Shown piece by piece: positions 1-8,636 of a stretch of DNA of 35,411 nt. Origin of the DNA: a bacterium DOLZORAL124_64_63. GTDB taxonomy: Bacteria > Krumholzibacteriota > Krumholzibacteriia > LZORAL124-64-63. The notes under the pieces were generated by a model. It did no database searches. It had not been told where the DNA came from and saw only the letters and a list, made by a program, of their open reading frames with translations. The translations under genes and the position numbers were made by a program. Numbering within the stretch: position 1 is the first letter of the stretch; every line of letters begins with the position of its first letter. The stretch lies in contig PDQT01000064.1 in assembly GCA_002747875.1 (NCBI GenBank), positions 1 to 35,411 on the forward strand, read 5' to 3'.

Positions 1-967
1 GCTTGCCCTGCTTGTCCAGATGGATGCCGTAATTGAAGTGGCCCACCACGTCATCGGGTTGGGCCGCCAGGAAATAGAGAAAATGCTTCTCGGCCTCATG
101 GAACTGGCCGACCACCTCCAGGGCGTTGGCCAGATTGAAGCGGTGGCGCGGGTTGGCACGGTCCGAATCCACGGCCCGGCGCAGATAAACCACCGCCGAA
201 TCCATGACATCGGCGGCGAAGAAGGCCTCGCCCAGAGCGCCGAAACTGGCCTCCCCCGGATACCGGCGTGTGGCCTGCCGGGAATAGTCCACGGCCTGCT
301 CGTTGCGCTGCAGCATCAGGCTCAGTTCCGAGGCGGCCAGATAGTCCTCCAGGCTGGGCGTTTCCCGGCTCATGGCGTCCTGCAGATGCTGCAGGCTTTG
401 CTCCCACGAACCGCTGCCCGCCGCGATATCCGCCAGCAGGCGGTGCAGCCAGGGCTCATCCATACCCTGGCGGCGCATCTGGTCCAGCAACTGGTAGGCC
501 TTACGGGGCTCTCCTTCATTCAGGGAAAGCCGCGCCAGCCCTTCCAGAATACCCTTGTGCTGCATGTCCAGCTGCAGGCCCTGCTCCCACTGGGCCCGGG
601 CCTGGTCCACACGATTGCTGCGTAGCAAGGCCCGGCCGTACCAGTAGAGGGCGTCCGCATCGTCGGGAAAGTCCTCCGCGGCCTGCCGCCCGAAGCGCAC
701 CGCTTCTTCCAGCCGGTCCTCCCGCAGTCCCATCACCGTCAGGGGCAGCAGGGTGTCCAGATCGGGATCCCCCTGCTCCACGCACCGCAGCAAAGCGGCC
801 CGGGCGGCCTCGAAACGGGCAGCCCGGTAGTCGGCCTGGCCCTCGGCGCAAGGATCCGTCGTAACGGGATCTGCCGTGGAAGAAGGAAAATCCTGGGCCT
901 GGACAAGATGAGGGCCGCCCAGCAGCCAGAACAAAGCGGACAGAAAGAGAGCGCGTGTCAGGGACAA
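1..967 (-). CDS. Secreted TPR-repeat protein, partial (runs off window start)
   Basis: Minus-strand reading frame open from 967 to the window edge. Probable TTG start preceded by AAGGA; N-terminus LSLTRALFLSALFWLLGGPHLVQAQ looks like a signal peptide. TPR-like helices follow (e.g. DALYWYGRALLRSNRVDQARAQWEQGLQLD, HRFNLANALEVVGQFHEAEKHFLYFLAAQPDD). Not in the supplied ORF track because it is open at the edge. Confidence 0.75.
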   Translation of the reverse strand, partial: MSLTRALFLSALFWLLGGPHLVQAQDFPSSTADPVTTDPCAEGQADYRAARFEAARAALLRCVEQGDPDLDTLLPLTVMGLREDRLEEAVRFGRQAAEDFPDDADALYWYGRALLRSNRVDQARAQWEQGLQLDMQHKGILEGLARLSLNEGEPRKAYQLLDQMRRQGMDEPWLHRLLADIAAGSGSWEQSLQHLQDAMSRETPSLEDYLAASELSLMLQRNEQAVDYSRQATRRYPGEASFGALGEAFFAADVMDSAVVYLRRAVDSDRANPRHRFNLANALEVVGQFHEAEKHFLYFLAAQPDDVVGHFNYGIHLDKQGK

Positions 968-1131
968 AAGGGTATCCTTCGCTTCAGACCGGCAGAACCG
1001 GGAAAACAATCAAGACCGGGACCACATTACCGATACATAGTGAGCAGAAAACCCGTTCAAGGCTTCTGGTTCCCGTTTGGCAAAAATTCCCGCCACACCC
1101 GGGCCAAGCGACAACAAGGAAAGATAAAGTC

Positions 1132-1524
1132 ATGAGCGAAGCCGCGAAACCCCGAATCCTCGTCATCGAGGACGATCCCGACCTGCGGACCATCGTGCGT
1201 CTCCAGTTGGGAAGCGCAGGCTACGAAATCCACGAGGCGGAAAACGGTGCCGAGGGATACGAAGCCATCCAGCGGGAAATGCCGGCTTGCGTCATTCTGG
1301 ACTTGATGATGCCGGTGATGGACGGATTCGGTTTCCTCAAGCGCGTGCGCAGCAGCCTCATCCTCCAGGATGTGCCGGTACTGATCCTGACGGCCAGCGA
1401 GGACGAGCGCAACCGCACCCGCAGCTTCCAGTACCAAGCCGACGCTTACATGAGCAAGCCCTATGATCTGAAAGAGCTGACCCGGGAAGTGGGGCGTCTC
1501 TGCGCCCTCAAGCACCAGAACTAG
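1132..1524 (+). CDS. Single-domain response regulator (REC only)
   Basis: MSEAAKPRILVIEDDPDLRTIV...VILDLMMPVMDGFGFL...VLILTASED...ADAYMSKPYD: acidic pair, phospho-acceptor Asp, Thr and Lys of the CheY-like fold are all present. ATG at 1132 preceded by AAGGAAAG. No output domain. Confidence 0.93.
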   Translation: MSEAAKPRILVIEDDPDLRTIVRLQLGSAGYEIHEAENGAEGYEAIQREMPACVILDLMMPVMDGFGFLKRVRSSLILQDVPVLILTASEDERNRTRSFQYQADAYMSKPYDLKELTREVGRLCALKHQN

Positions 1525-1530
1525 ACCCCA

Positions 1531-1545
1531 TCCCCTACGCGGGGA
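1531..1545. terminator. Possible hairpin between convergent genes
   Basis: TCCCC-TACGC-GGGGA inverted repeat between the stop of the response regulator (1524) and the stop of the TPR gene (1547). Short stem and no T-tract, so weak. Confidence 0.25.
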
Positions 1546-1546
1546 G

Positions 1547-3223
1547 TCACGCCAGCCAACCCCGCACCGGGCTCAACCAGAATTCCACCAGCAGCCAGCG
1601 CGCTTTCAGATTCTCCGGATGAAGCCGCAGATGGTGCACGGCCATCTCCCGCGCCTCGGCGCAATGCCCCCTGCGCACATCCAGATGGAAAAGGGGCGTC
1701 AGGCAGGAATCCGGCAGCACGCCGGTAGGTTGCCACTGGCGCGCTTCGCCCAGCACCTCGGGCGGCACGCCCGCCATGGCGGCCGTTTGCAGACGCAGCA
1801 ATTTCTCCGTGGCCAGCCCCTGATCACACAGTCGCAGGCACAGCCGCCAGGCCTCCTCGTCCCGGCCCTCCTGATAGGCCGCCCGAGCCTCCAGGAAAGT
1901 CCAGGCCTCGGGCCCCAGGTCGCTCTCCGTGGATTCGGCGAGCCGCTGCGGCTTGTCATGGCCTCGGCCCTCGCTCACCCGCAGGAACTCCTCCAGGAAG
2001 CGATGCTGCTCGCTACCCCGATGCTCTTTGGGCCAGCGGCGCAGAATGCCATCGGCCTCCCGGAAGCGGCCGTTCTCCAGATGGTGGCAAGCCAGGACAA
2101 AGAAATAGATCTCTTCACCCGGCCATTCGTCCGCCAGATCGGCCAGGCGCCGCTCACACGTGGCCTGCTGCCCGCGCAGATCCTCGGCCGCGGCCAGCAG
2201 CAGTTCGGCGCGGGCAAAATTCCGCACCAGATCCGGCCAAGGCGACAATCGGCGCCGCACCTCCTCCAGATCTCCGGCCAGCAGAGCCAAAACCGAGCGC
2301 AGATACGCGCCAAAGAGTTCTTCGTGGGCCCCGCTCCGCGAGGGGGAGGCCGGCTGCCGCCGGGCATCATTCAACCAGCTCCGGGCTTCATTCAACCGGC
2401 CGCTGTCCGCCAGGATCAACCCTTTGAGATCCACCGCGGTGCGGTAGCTCTCATTCAAGGCCAAGGCCGCGTCCACCTGCTCCAGGGCGGACTCCAGTTC
2501 CCCCAGTTGGAAATGAGCGGCCGCCAGACGGGTGCGGTAATCAGGATAACGTGGCCGGCGCCGGACCAGGGCCGCGAAAACGGCCTTGCCCTCGGCCCAC
2601 TGGCCCTCTCGGCAGAGGGAAACCGCCGCGGACAATTCTTCCTTCTCGGACTTGCCGCTGAGACTGGCCACCAACTTTTCCATGAGGTTGTTCGGCAAGG
2701 TCTCCGCCGTGTAAGATTTGTCGCGGGCGTATTCCTGAAGTAGCCAATGATCGCCCCGGCGGCCGGATTCCAGCATGGCGTTCAGCTGATCCGCCGCTTC
2801 CAGGGGGCGATCCATCTGCACCAGCACGGTGGCGTGCAGCAGGCGAGCCTCCACATAGTCCGGATTCAGACGCAGGGCAAAACGGGCCTCCTGCAAAGCT
2901 TCATCCAACCGCCCGGCATCGGCCAAAGCAGCACCATGCAGGCAGTGCAAATCCGGATACAGATCCCACAGCCGGACCGCCTCCTCCAGATACTGCAGCG
3001 CGTCTTTGGCCTTGTCTTGCCGCATCAAACGCCGGCCCTCCGCCAGAAGAGCCTTGCGGAAATAGCTGGAGGCCAAGCTGCCACTGGGGCTGTTGCTGCG
3101 CCCCAGGGCGGCTGAACGCAGACGGTCCGCCGCTTCGGCGAACCGTCCATCATCAAATAAAGCCACCCCTTCGGCAAAGGAATCGCTGCGTTTGCTGCCA
3201 AGCAATCGTCCCCATAGAGACAT
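1547..3223 (-). CDS. TPR-repeat protein downstream of ftsZ
   Basis: ORF 1547-3403; likely start at ATG 3223 (MSLWGRLLGSKRSDSFAEGVALFDDGRFAEAADRLRSAAL), just past the ftsZ stop at 3228. Multiple TPR-like repeats (LQYLEEAVRLWDLYPDLHCLHGAALADAGRLDEALQEARFALRLNPDYVEA). Confidence 0.85.
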   Translation of the reverse strand: MSLWGRLLGSKRSDSFAEGVALFDDGRFAEAADRLRSAALGRSNSPSGSLASSYFRKALLAEGRRLMRQDKAKDALQYLEEAVRLWDLYPDLHCLHGAALADAGRLDEALQEARFALRLNPDYVEARLLHATVLVQMDRPLEAADQLNAMLESGRRGDHWLLQEYARDKSYTAETLPNNLMEKLVASLSGKSEKEELSAAVSLCREGQWAEGKAVFAALVRRRPRYPDYRTRLAAAHFQLGELESALEQVDAALALNESYRTAVDLKGLILADSGRLNEARSWLNDARRQPASPSRSGAHEELFGAYLRSVLALLAGDLEEVRRRLSPWPDLVRNFARAELLLAAAEDLRGQQATCERRLADLADEWPGEEIYFFVLACHHLENGRFREADGILRRWPKEHRGSEQHRFLEEFLRVSEGRGHDKPQRLAESTESDLGPEAWTFLEARAAYQEGRDEEAWRLCLRLCDQGLATEKLLRLQTAAMAGVPPEVLGEARQWQPTGVLPDSCLTPLFHLDVRRGHCAEAREMAVHHLRLHPENLKARWLLVEFWLSPVRGWLA

Positions 3224-3227
3224 GATA

Positions 3228-4898
3228 TCAATCCATGTACTTGCGGATGTAGGCCGGCGTGGTGCGGTCTTCACCCGGTTTCTCCGGCCCCAGGCCGGCA
3301 GCAGTCGATCGGCTGATGGGCACAGGGCCCCGGTCCACTTCCGGCACCTCCACCTCGCCGATATTCCTGCGCCCGGCCGGGCGGAGGAAATGGGCGATGG
3401 CATCCCCTGCCGAGGGAGGCGGCGAAGCCGCCGCGGAGGTTTTCTCCGGGCCGCCCGCAGCCGCGGCTTTCTCCAGGAAAGAGGGCTCCGGAGCCGCTTC
3501 CCGCGCCGGTTCGGGTTCAGGGACCGATTCAGGTTCAGGAGAGGCCATAGTCTCCAGCTCCGGCTCGGTTTCCGGCTCGGGCTCCGGCTCGGTCTTCATC
3601 TCCGGCTCCGGCTCCAGTTCCGGCTCCTCCTCATCCAGCACCGAAACCATTTCCGGCTCGATGGGATCGTCGGGCATGAAGCTATCGGGCATCCCCAGGG
3701 AGAGCTCGGGTTCACGGGCCGAGATTTCCGGCTCCGAGGCGACCTCAGGCGCGGACAGGGCTTCCGGTTCCGGGATCTCCGGGATCTCCGACGTTTTCGG
3801 CGTCTCCGACTTGTCCGGCGTTTCCAGTTCCAGCGTCTGCGGCGTCCGCGCCGCATCCGTCACCGGCTTGGCCGCCGCCTGGGATTCCGCAATCACCCGC
3901 ACCGGATCCGCCGCGGTGGCAAGGCTCCCTCCGGCTGTTTCCTCGGCTTGGAAGCCGGTGGCGATAACCGTGACCTGCAGGGTGTCGCCCAGACTTTCAT
4001 CCTGCCCATAACCGAAGATGACATGGGCATCGGGGCCGGCCGCCTCCTGGATGAAGGACATGGCCTCGGCCGTGTCGTGCAGACCCACCTGGCCGCCCAG
4101 CACATTCACCAGCACGGCCTTGCTGCCCTGGATGTCCAGGTTCTCCAGCAGGGGGCTTTGGATGGCGGCCTGGGCCGCCTTGAGGGCGCGTCCCTCCCCG
4201 CTGGCCCGGCCGGTGCCCATCAGGGCCACTCCCATGCCGCGCATCACCGAGCAGACGTCGGCGAAGTCCAGATTCAGGGTGTCGTGGCGGGAAATGATCT
4301 CGTAGATGCCGCGCGTGGCCTCGTACAGCACCTGATCGGCGATGAGGAAAGCCTCGTCCATGCTGGTGCTGGGCGGCACGATCTCCAGCAGACGCTGGTT
4401 GGGCACCACGATCAAGGTGTCCACTTCGTCGCGCAGACGGCGGATCCCATCCTCCGCCTGCTTCTTGCGAATGTTTCCCTCGAAGAGGAAAGGCTTGGTG
4501 ACGATGCCCACGGTCAGGGCACCCTGCTGGCGGGCGATCTCGGCCACGACGGGGGCGGCCCCGGTGCCGGTGCCTCCGCCCATGCCGGCGGTCACGAAGA
4601 CCATGTTGGCCCCCTCCAGAGCCTCCCGAATGGTTTCGCGGTCTTCCTCGGCCGCGCCCTCCCCCACCCGTGGGTTGCCGCCGCTGCCCAAACCGTGGGT
4701 CAGTTCCGCGCCAATCTGCAGGGTCTGATGGGCCTGGCTGTCTCCGAGGGCCTGCAAGTCGGTATTGAGAACTAAAAATTCGACGCCCGTCAACCCGGAA
4801 CGGACCATTCGATCCACCGCGTTGCCGCCGGCGCCGCCAACTCCCGCCACTCGTATATCCGTCAAGCGCCGACTTTCTTCGGCATACTCGAACATCAT
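3228..4898 (-). CDS. ftsZ: Cell division protein FtsZ with long Glu/Pro-rich C-terminal linker
   Basis: MMFEYAEESRRLTDIRVAGVGGAGGNAVDRMV; tubulin signature VFVTAGMGGGTGTGAAPVVAEIAR; C-terminal peptide RTTPAYIRKYMD. Start at ATG 4898 behind AGGAGGAGGG; the ORF track start at 5027 is an upstream extension. Confidence 0.97.
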   Translation of the reverse strand: MMFEYAEESRRLTDIRVAGVGGAGGNAVDRMVRSGLTGVEFLVLNTDLQALGDSQAHQTLQIGAELTHGLGSGGNPRVGEGAAEEDRETIREALEGANMVFVTAGMGGGTGTGAAPVVAEIARQQGALTVGIVTKPFLFEGNIRKKQAEDGIRRLRDEVDTLIVVPNQRLLEIVPPSTSMDEAFLIADQVLYEATRGIYEIISRHDTLNLDFADVCSVMRGMGVALMGTGRASGEGRALKAAQAAIQSPLLENLDIQGSKAVLVNVLGGQVGLHDTAEAMSFIQEAAGPDAHVIFGYGQDESLGDTLQVTVIATGFQAEETAGGSLATAADPVRVIAESQAAAKPVTDAARTPQTLELETPDKSETPKTSEIPEIPEPEALSAPEVASEPEISAREPELSLGMPDSFMPDDPIEPEMVSVLDEEEPELEPEPEMKTEPEPEPETEPELETMASPEPESVPEPEPAREAAPEPSFLEKAAAAGGPEKTSAAASPPPSAGDAIAHFLRPAGRRNIGEVEVPEVDRGPVPISRSTAAGLGPEKPGEDRTTPAYIRKYMD

Positions 4899-5027
4899 CG
4901 GACCCTCCTCCTCCTTGAGGTTGGGCATGTCATTCCGCTTGACGCCAGCCGGGGACTCTTTCCGCCGGACGGCCTCCACCTTGCCAGGGTGAAGACAGGG
5001 GGCGACGCCAAAGCATCTTTTGTTCAA

Positions 5028-5055
5028 TTTCTAGCACATCCGTGTACCTTTGCAA
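5028..5055 (-). promoter_or_regulatory. Candidate internal ftsZ promoter
   Basis: Minus strand TTGCAA (5055-5050)-N16-TAGAAA (5033-5028), with a TGC extended -10 just upstream. Lies in the largest intergenic gap of the dcw operon, an AT-richer stretch between ftsA and ftsZ. Confidence 0.35.
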
Positions 5056-5093
5056 TAGAAAAAACCACGTATTCGCCATCTGCGCAATGTTTT

Positions 5094-6341
5094 TCACCCG
5101 CGGGCCACCAATTCATCTTCCGAATCGGCCCGTTTGAACATACCGCGCAACCGGCCCAGCAGGCCACCTTTCTCCTGGCCGATTTCCTCGGGCTGGGCCG
5201 CCACCACGTCCCGGGCCGCCCAGCGGCAAAGGCCGATGGCCGTGGCCCACTGGTCTTCCGGCAGCTGCTCCGCGCCCTCCAGCCAACGGGGCAGATAGCG
5301 CTTGGCCACCTGCAGATCGAAGATCTCTTCGCACAGCCGGCGCGTGCCCTGGCAACGGCTGCCGCCGCCGGTCAGCACGATGCCCGCCCCCAGCGTGGCC
5401 AGTTCCCGCATATCTCCGAAATCGTTCTTGACCATGGTGAGGATCTCTTCCATGCGCGGTTCCAGGATGGCCGCAATCAAGCCTTGGCTGGCTTCGGGCT
5501 TCTCTTCGGTGAACAGGGCGCTGATGGCCACCTCAGGCACCAGACTGCGCAACACCACCCCTCGCTCCCGCTTGAGGTCCTCGGCCTGGCCCCAGTCCAG
5601 GCGCAATCCATGGGCCAGATCCATGGTCAGATGCTTACCACCCCAGGGCAGGCTCCCGTTGGCCAAGATGCCGCCCTGTCGAAAGACGGCCCAACTGGTC
5701 ATCTCCCCACCGATATCGACCAGCATCACGCCCTGCTGCTTTTCCTGCTCCTCCAGCAGCGCCATGCCCACGGCCAGGATATCCACTTCCTCGCCCAGCC
5801 CTTTGAAGCGGGCTTCGCCGATGGTGGTCTGGATGTTGGAAAGCACGCTGCGCGATCCCGTCACCAGATGGGCCGTGACCTCCAGTTGGCTGCCCACGCG
5901 ACCCAGGGGATCGGTGATGCCGCGCACGCGATCCACCGCGTACTCCTCGGGAGTGACGGTCAGGATTTTCTGATCGAAGGGGATGGCCATGCTGCGGGCC
6001 TGCTTGAGGACCTTGTCCACATCCGCCTGCCGAATGGGCCGCGGCCCCGACGTGATGGGCACCTGCGCCTTGGCCTGCACGCTGTGCAGATGCGAACCGG
6101 CAATGTTGTAAGTGAAACCCGAAATATAGATGTTGGAGTCCGCTTCCAGATCCTGCATGCAGGCCCGGATGCCCCGGGCCGCGGACTTGATGTCCACGAA
6201 GTCCCCGTCCTGGAAGCCCGAGGCTTCATGCCGAGCGCACCCGACGACCTCCAGGTCGCCGCTGCCGGTGATCTCCGTGACCAGGGCGCGGAACTGGGTG
6301 GATCCGAAATCACAAGCGACAATCAGTCTTCCTTGACTCAT
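5094..6341 (-). CDS. ftsA: Cell division protein FtsA (actin-like ATPase)
   Basis: LIVACDFGSTQFRALVTEI, FTYNIAGSHLHSV, VMLVDIGGEMTSWAVFRQGGI, ATLGAGIVLTGGGSRCQG; immediately upstream of ftsZ. ATG 6341 preceded by GGAAAGG; ORF extends to 6356. Confidence 0.95.
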   Translation of the reverse strand: MSQGRLIVACDFGSTQFRALVTEITGSGDLEVVGCARHEASGFQDGDFVDIKSAARGIRACMQDLEADSNIYISGFTYNIAGSHLHSVQAKAQVPITSGPRPIRQADVDKVLKQARSMAIPFDQKILTVTPEEYAVDRVRGITDPLGRVGSQLEVTAHLVTGSRSVLSNIQTTIGEARFKGLGEEVDILAVGMALLEEQEKQQGVMLVDIGGEMTSWAVFRQGGILANGSLPWGGKHLTMDLAHGLRLDWGQAEDLKRERGVVLRSLVPEVAISALFTEEKPEASQGLIAAILEPRMEEILTMVKNDFGDMRELATLGAGIVLTGGGSRCQGTRRLCEEIFDLQVAKRYLPRWLEGAEQLPEDQWATAIGLCRWAARDVVAAQPEEIGQEKGGLLGRLRGMFKRADSEDELVARG

Positions 6342-6383
6342 GCCGGGCCTTTCCATTGAGCCATGCGCACGATCCGTGCGGGT

Positions 6384-7184
6384 TCAGTTTCGGCTGCAGA
6401 CGATCCTCTCCCGGAAACGCAGATCCATCCGCAGCCCCGGTTCCAGGTTCTCCCGCGCAGCCATGTAACGGTCCAGGCGGGCGGCAAAATCCTCGCGCCC
6501 GACCTGCAGGGAGCCCCATCCTTCCCGCAGGAGGATAGCGAATCCTTCTTCACGGGCAACCAGAAAATCGACAGGCGCCACCGTCTCCAGTCCCGTCTGC
6601 GCCAAAGCCGTCAGCAATTCCATAACTTGCGGTGCCCAAGCCGGGTCCAGTTTCTCCCGGCCGGAGACCGAATCCCGCACGCAGGAAACCCCCACCAGGA
6701 CCGGCAAACCGGGCATCGGCAGATGACCGGGGAAGGGCAGGACACATCCGTCGTCCACCAGAACACGAGTGCCGCCCCCCGGCGCTTCCTCCTCCAGGCT
6801 GAGCACGGGGCGGCATTCCCGGAACTCCACCACCAGATCTCCCGGCCATTGCCGCTCGATGCGCGGGTCCCGGATCCAGGCCAGGGTGGCCAGGCTGTCA
6901 GCCACCTCGGTGGCGCTCAGGGTCCACAGATTCCGGCCCAGGAAGGAACCCAGGATACGGTCCAGATCCTGGCCGGCGGTGAAGCGATACGAGCCGGTGC
7001 TGATGCGGGTGACGGCGAAGGTTTCCGAGCGCAGCCCGTAGACCGCGCCACCGGCCATCAGCGCCAGGATCAGCCCGAGCAGGATCAGTCCGGGCCATCC
7101 CGGACGCCGCCACAGGCTGCGGCGGCTTTCCTGGCGGGGACGATAGACGGCGTGCTCGACCACGCCCTCCCTCCGGGCGCTCAT
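6384..7184 (-). CDS. ftsQ: Cell division protein FtsQ/DivIB (POTRA domain)
   Basis: One N-terminal TM (WPGLILLGLILALMAGGAVYGL), then a POTRA-like segment (FAVTRISTGSYRFTAGQDLDRILGSFLGRNLWTLSATEVADSLATLAWIRDPRIERQWPGDLVVEFRECRPV). Located between murC and ftsA; overlaps murC by ATGA. Confidence 0.88.
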   Translation of the reverse strand: MSARREGVVEHAVYRPRQESRRSLWRRPGWPGLILLGLILALMAGGAVYGLRSETFAVTRISTGSYRFTAGQDLDRILGSFLGRNLWTLSATEVADSLATLAWIRDPRIERQWPGDLVVEFRECRPVLSLEEEAPGGGTRVLVDDGCVLPFPGHLPMPGLPVLVGVSCVRDSVSGREKLDPAWAPQVMELLTALAQTGLETVAPVDFLVAREEGFAILLREGWGSLQVGREDFAARLDRYMAARENLEPGLRMDLRFRERIVCSRN

Positions 7185-8596
7185 GAGCCCTGCCGCCCGG
7201 CAAGATGCGCCACGGCTTGGTCCACCAGTCGGCCCACATCCCCCGCGCCCAGCATCAACAGCAGATGGCCGGGCCGGACCTGTTTGTCGAGCCAGGCGTT
7301 CAGATCCCCTGGCCCGTCCAGCAGTTCCAGGGAACGCAACGGGTGGTCCATCAGGTGACCGGCAATGGTCCCGCTGCCCACCCCTTCGATGGGGGCTTCG
7401 CCCGCCGGGTAGACCGGCAACAGGGCCACGTCGTCGGCGCCGCCCAAGGCCTCGGCGAACTCGCGCCCGAAGGCGGCGGTGCGGCTGTACCGATGAGGCT
7501 GAAAGAGCACCGCCACCGGCCGGCCGTAGCTGCGGGCCACTTCCATGGTGGCCTGGATCTCCGTGGGGTGGTGGCCGTAGTCATCCACCACCAGAACCCC
7601 GTCGTGCTCGCCCTTCAGGTCGCAGCGCCGGCCCACCCCGCCACTGGCGGCGATCCCTGCGGCGGCCTTGTCGAAGGGCAGCCCCAGGTCCAGGGAAACC
7701 GCCAGCGCGGCCAGGGCGTTGGCCAGATTATGGCGCCCGCGCATGGGCACCAGCAGAGTCCCCAGTTCCCGTCCCCGCAAGACGATGGTCGCGGATTGTC
7801 CCTGATCCGTGGCGGTGATGCTGTCGGGCAGGGCGCGCAGGTCCGCGTCTTCCACCGTGCCGTAGGTCAGGACGGCCCGATCCAGACGAGGCCGCAGGGC
7901 GCGCACCTCCGGATCATCCAGGCACAGCACGCAGGTCCCGTAGAAGGGCACACGGTGCAGGAATTCCGCGAAGGCATCCCGCAGCGCCTCCATGCTGGCG
8001 TAGTGATCCACGTGCTCGTAATCGATGTTGGTGACCACGGCAATGGTCGGCGTCAGATGCAGGAAGGTGCCGTCGCTTTCGTCCGCCTCGGCCACCAGCA
8101 TATCCCCGCGGCCGCTGACGGCGTTGCTGCCCAGGTTCTTGACCACCCCGCCGACGATGACCGTGGGCTCCAGCCCGCCCCCCTGCAGGGCGCTGGCCAC
8201 CAGGCTGGTGGTGCTGGTCTTGCCGTGGCTGCCGGCGATGGCGATGCCCTGTTTCAGGCGCATCAATTCGGCCAGCATCTCGGCGCGGCGGATGACGGGA
8301 ATGCGCAGGCGACGCGCCTCACGGATCTCCACGTTGCTTTCGGTCACCGCGCTGCTGCGCACCACCACGTCGGCCCCGGCCACGCCGGCGGCTTCATGCC
8401 CGATGGTGATACCCGCGCCCAGCTCCCGCAAACGGTCGGTGATGGCCGAGGCGCGCAGATCACTGCCGGTGATCTGGAAGACACCCATGCCCAGCAGCAC
8501 CTCCGCGATGCCGCTCATGCCGATGCCGCCGATGGCCACGAAATGGATGCGCCTGGTGTGGCGGAAGATGCCCGGTCCCTGATCCTTCAACGTCAT
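7181..8596 (-). CDS. murC: UDP-N-acetylmuramate--L-alanine ligase MurC
   Basis: IHFVAIGGIGMSGIAEVLLGMG; IAGSHGKTSTTSLVASAL; EADESDGTFL; VVDDYGHHPTEIQATMEVAR. Confidence 0.96.
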   Translation of the reverse strand: MTLKDQGPGIFRHTRRIHFVAIGGIGMSGIAEVLLGMGVFQITGSDLRASAITDRLRELGAGITIGHEAAGVAGADVVVRSSAVTESNVEIREARRLRIPVIRRAEMLAELMRLKQGIAIAGSHGKTSTTSLVASALQGGGLEPTVIVGGVVKNLGSNAVSGRGDMLVAEADESDGTFLHLTPTIAVVTNIDYEHVDHYASMEALRDAFAEFLHRVPFYGTCVLCLDDPEVRALRPRLDRAVLTYGTVEDADLRALPDSITATDQGQSATIVLRGRELGTLLVPMRGRHNLANALAALAVSLDLGLPFDKAAAGIAASGGVGRRCDLKGEHDGVLVVDDYGHHPTEIQATMEVARSYGRPVAVLFQPHRYSRTAAFGREFAEALGGADDVALLPVYPAGEAPIEGVGSGTIAGHLMDHPLRSLELLDGPGDLNAWLDKQVRPGHLLLMLGAGDVGRLVDQAVAHLAGRQGS

Positions 8597-8602
8597 CCTT
8601 TC

Positions 8603-8630
8603 CCAACGTCTTGATCCAACGTCTTGATCC
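8603..8630. repeat. 13-bp direct tandem repeat in ftsW-murC spacer
   Basis: CCAACGTCTTGAT CCAACGTCTTGAT CC, two perfect copies, between the ftsW stop (8637) and the murC start (8596). Confidence 0.9.
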
Positions 8631-8636
8631 GCCGTT

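Noticed and set aside
955-1131. N-terminal extension of the response regulator in the ORF track
   Set aside because: The REC domain and a good Shine-Dalgarno point to ATG 1132; the upstream extension lies in the intergenic promoter region.
3093-4775. Plus-strand 560-aa ORF and Ser/Gly-repeat ORF (3259-4011) opposite ftsZ
   Set aside because: The apparent repeats are the reverse complement of the FtsZ Glu/Pro linker; no independent coding evidence.
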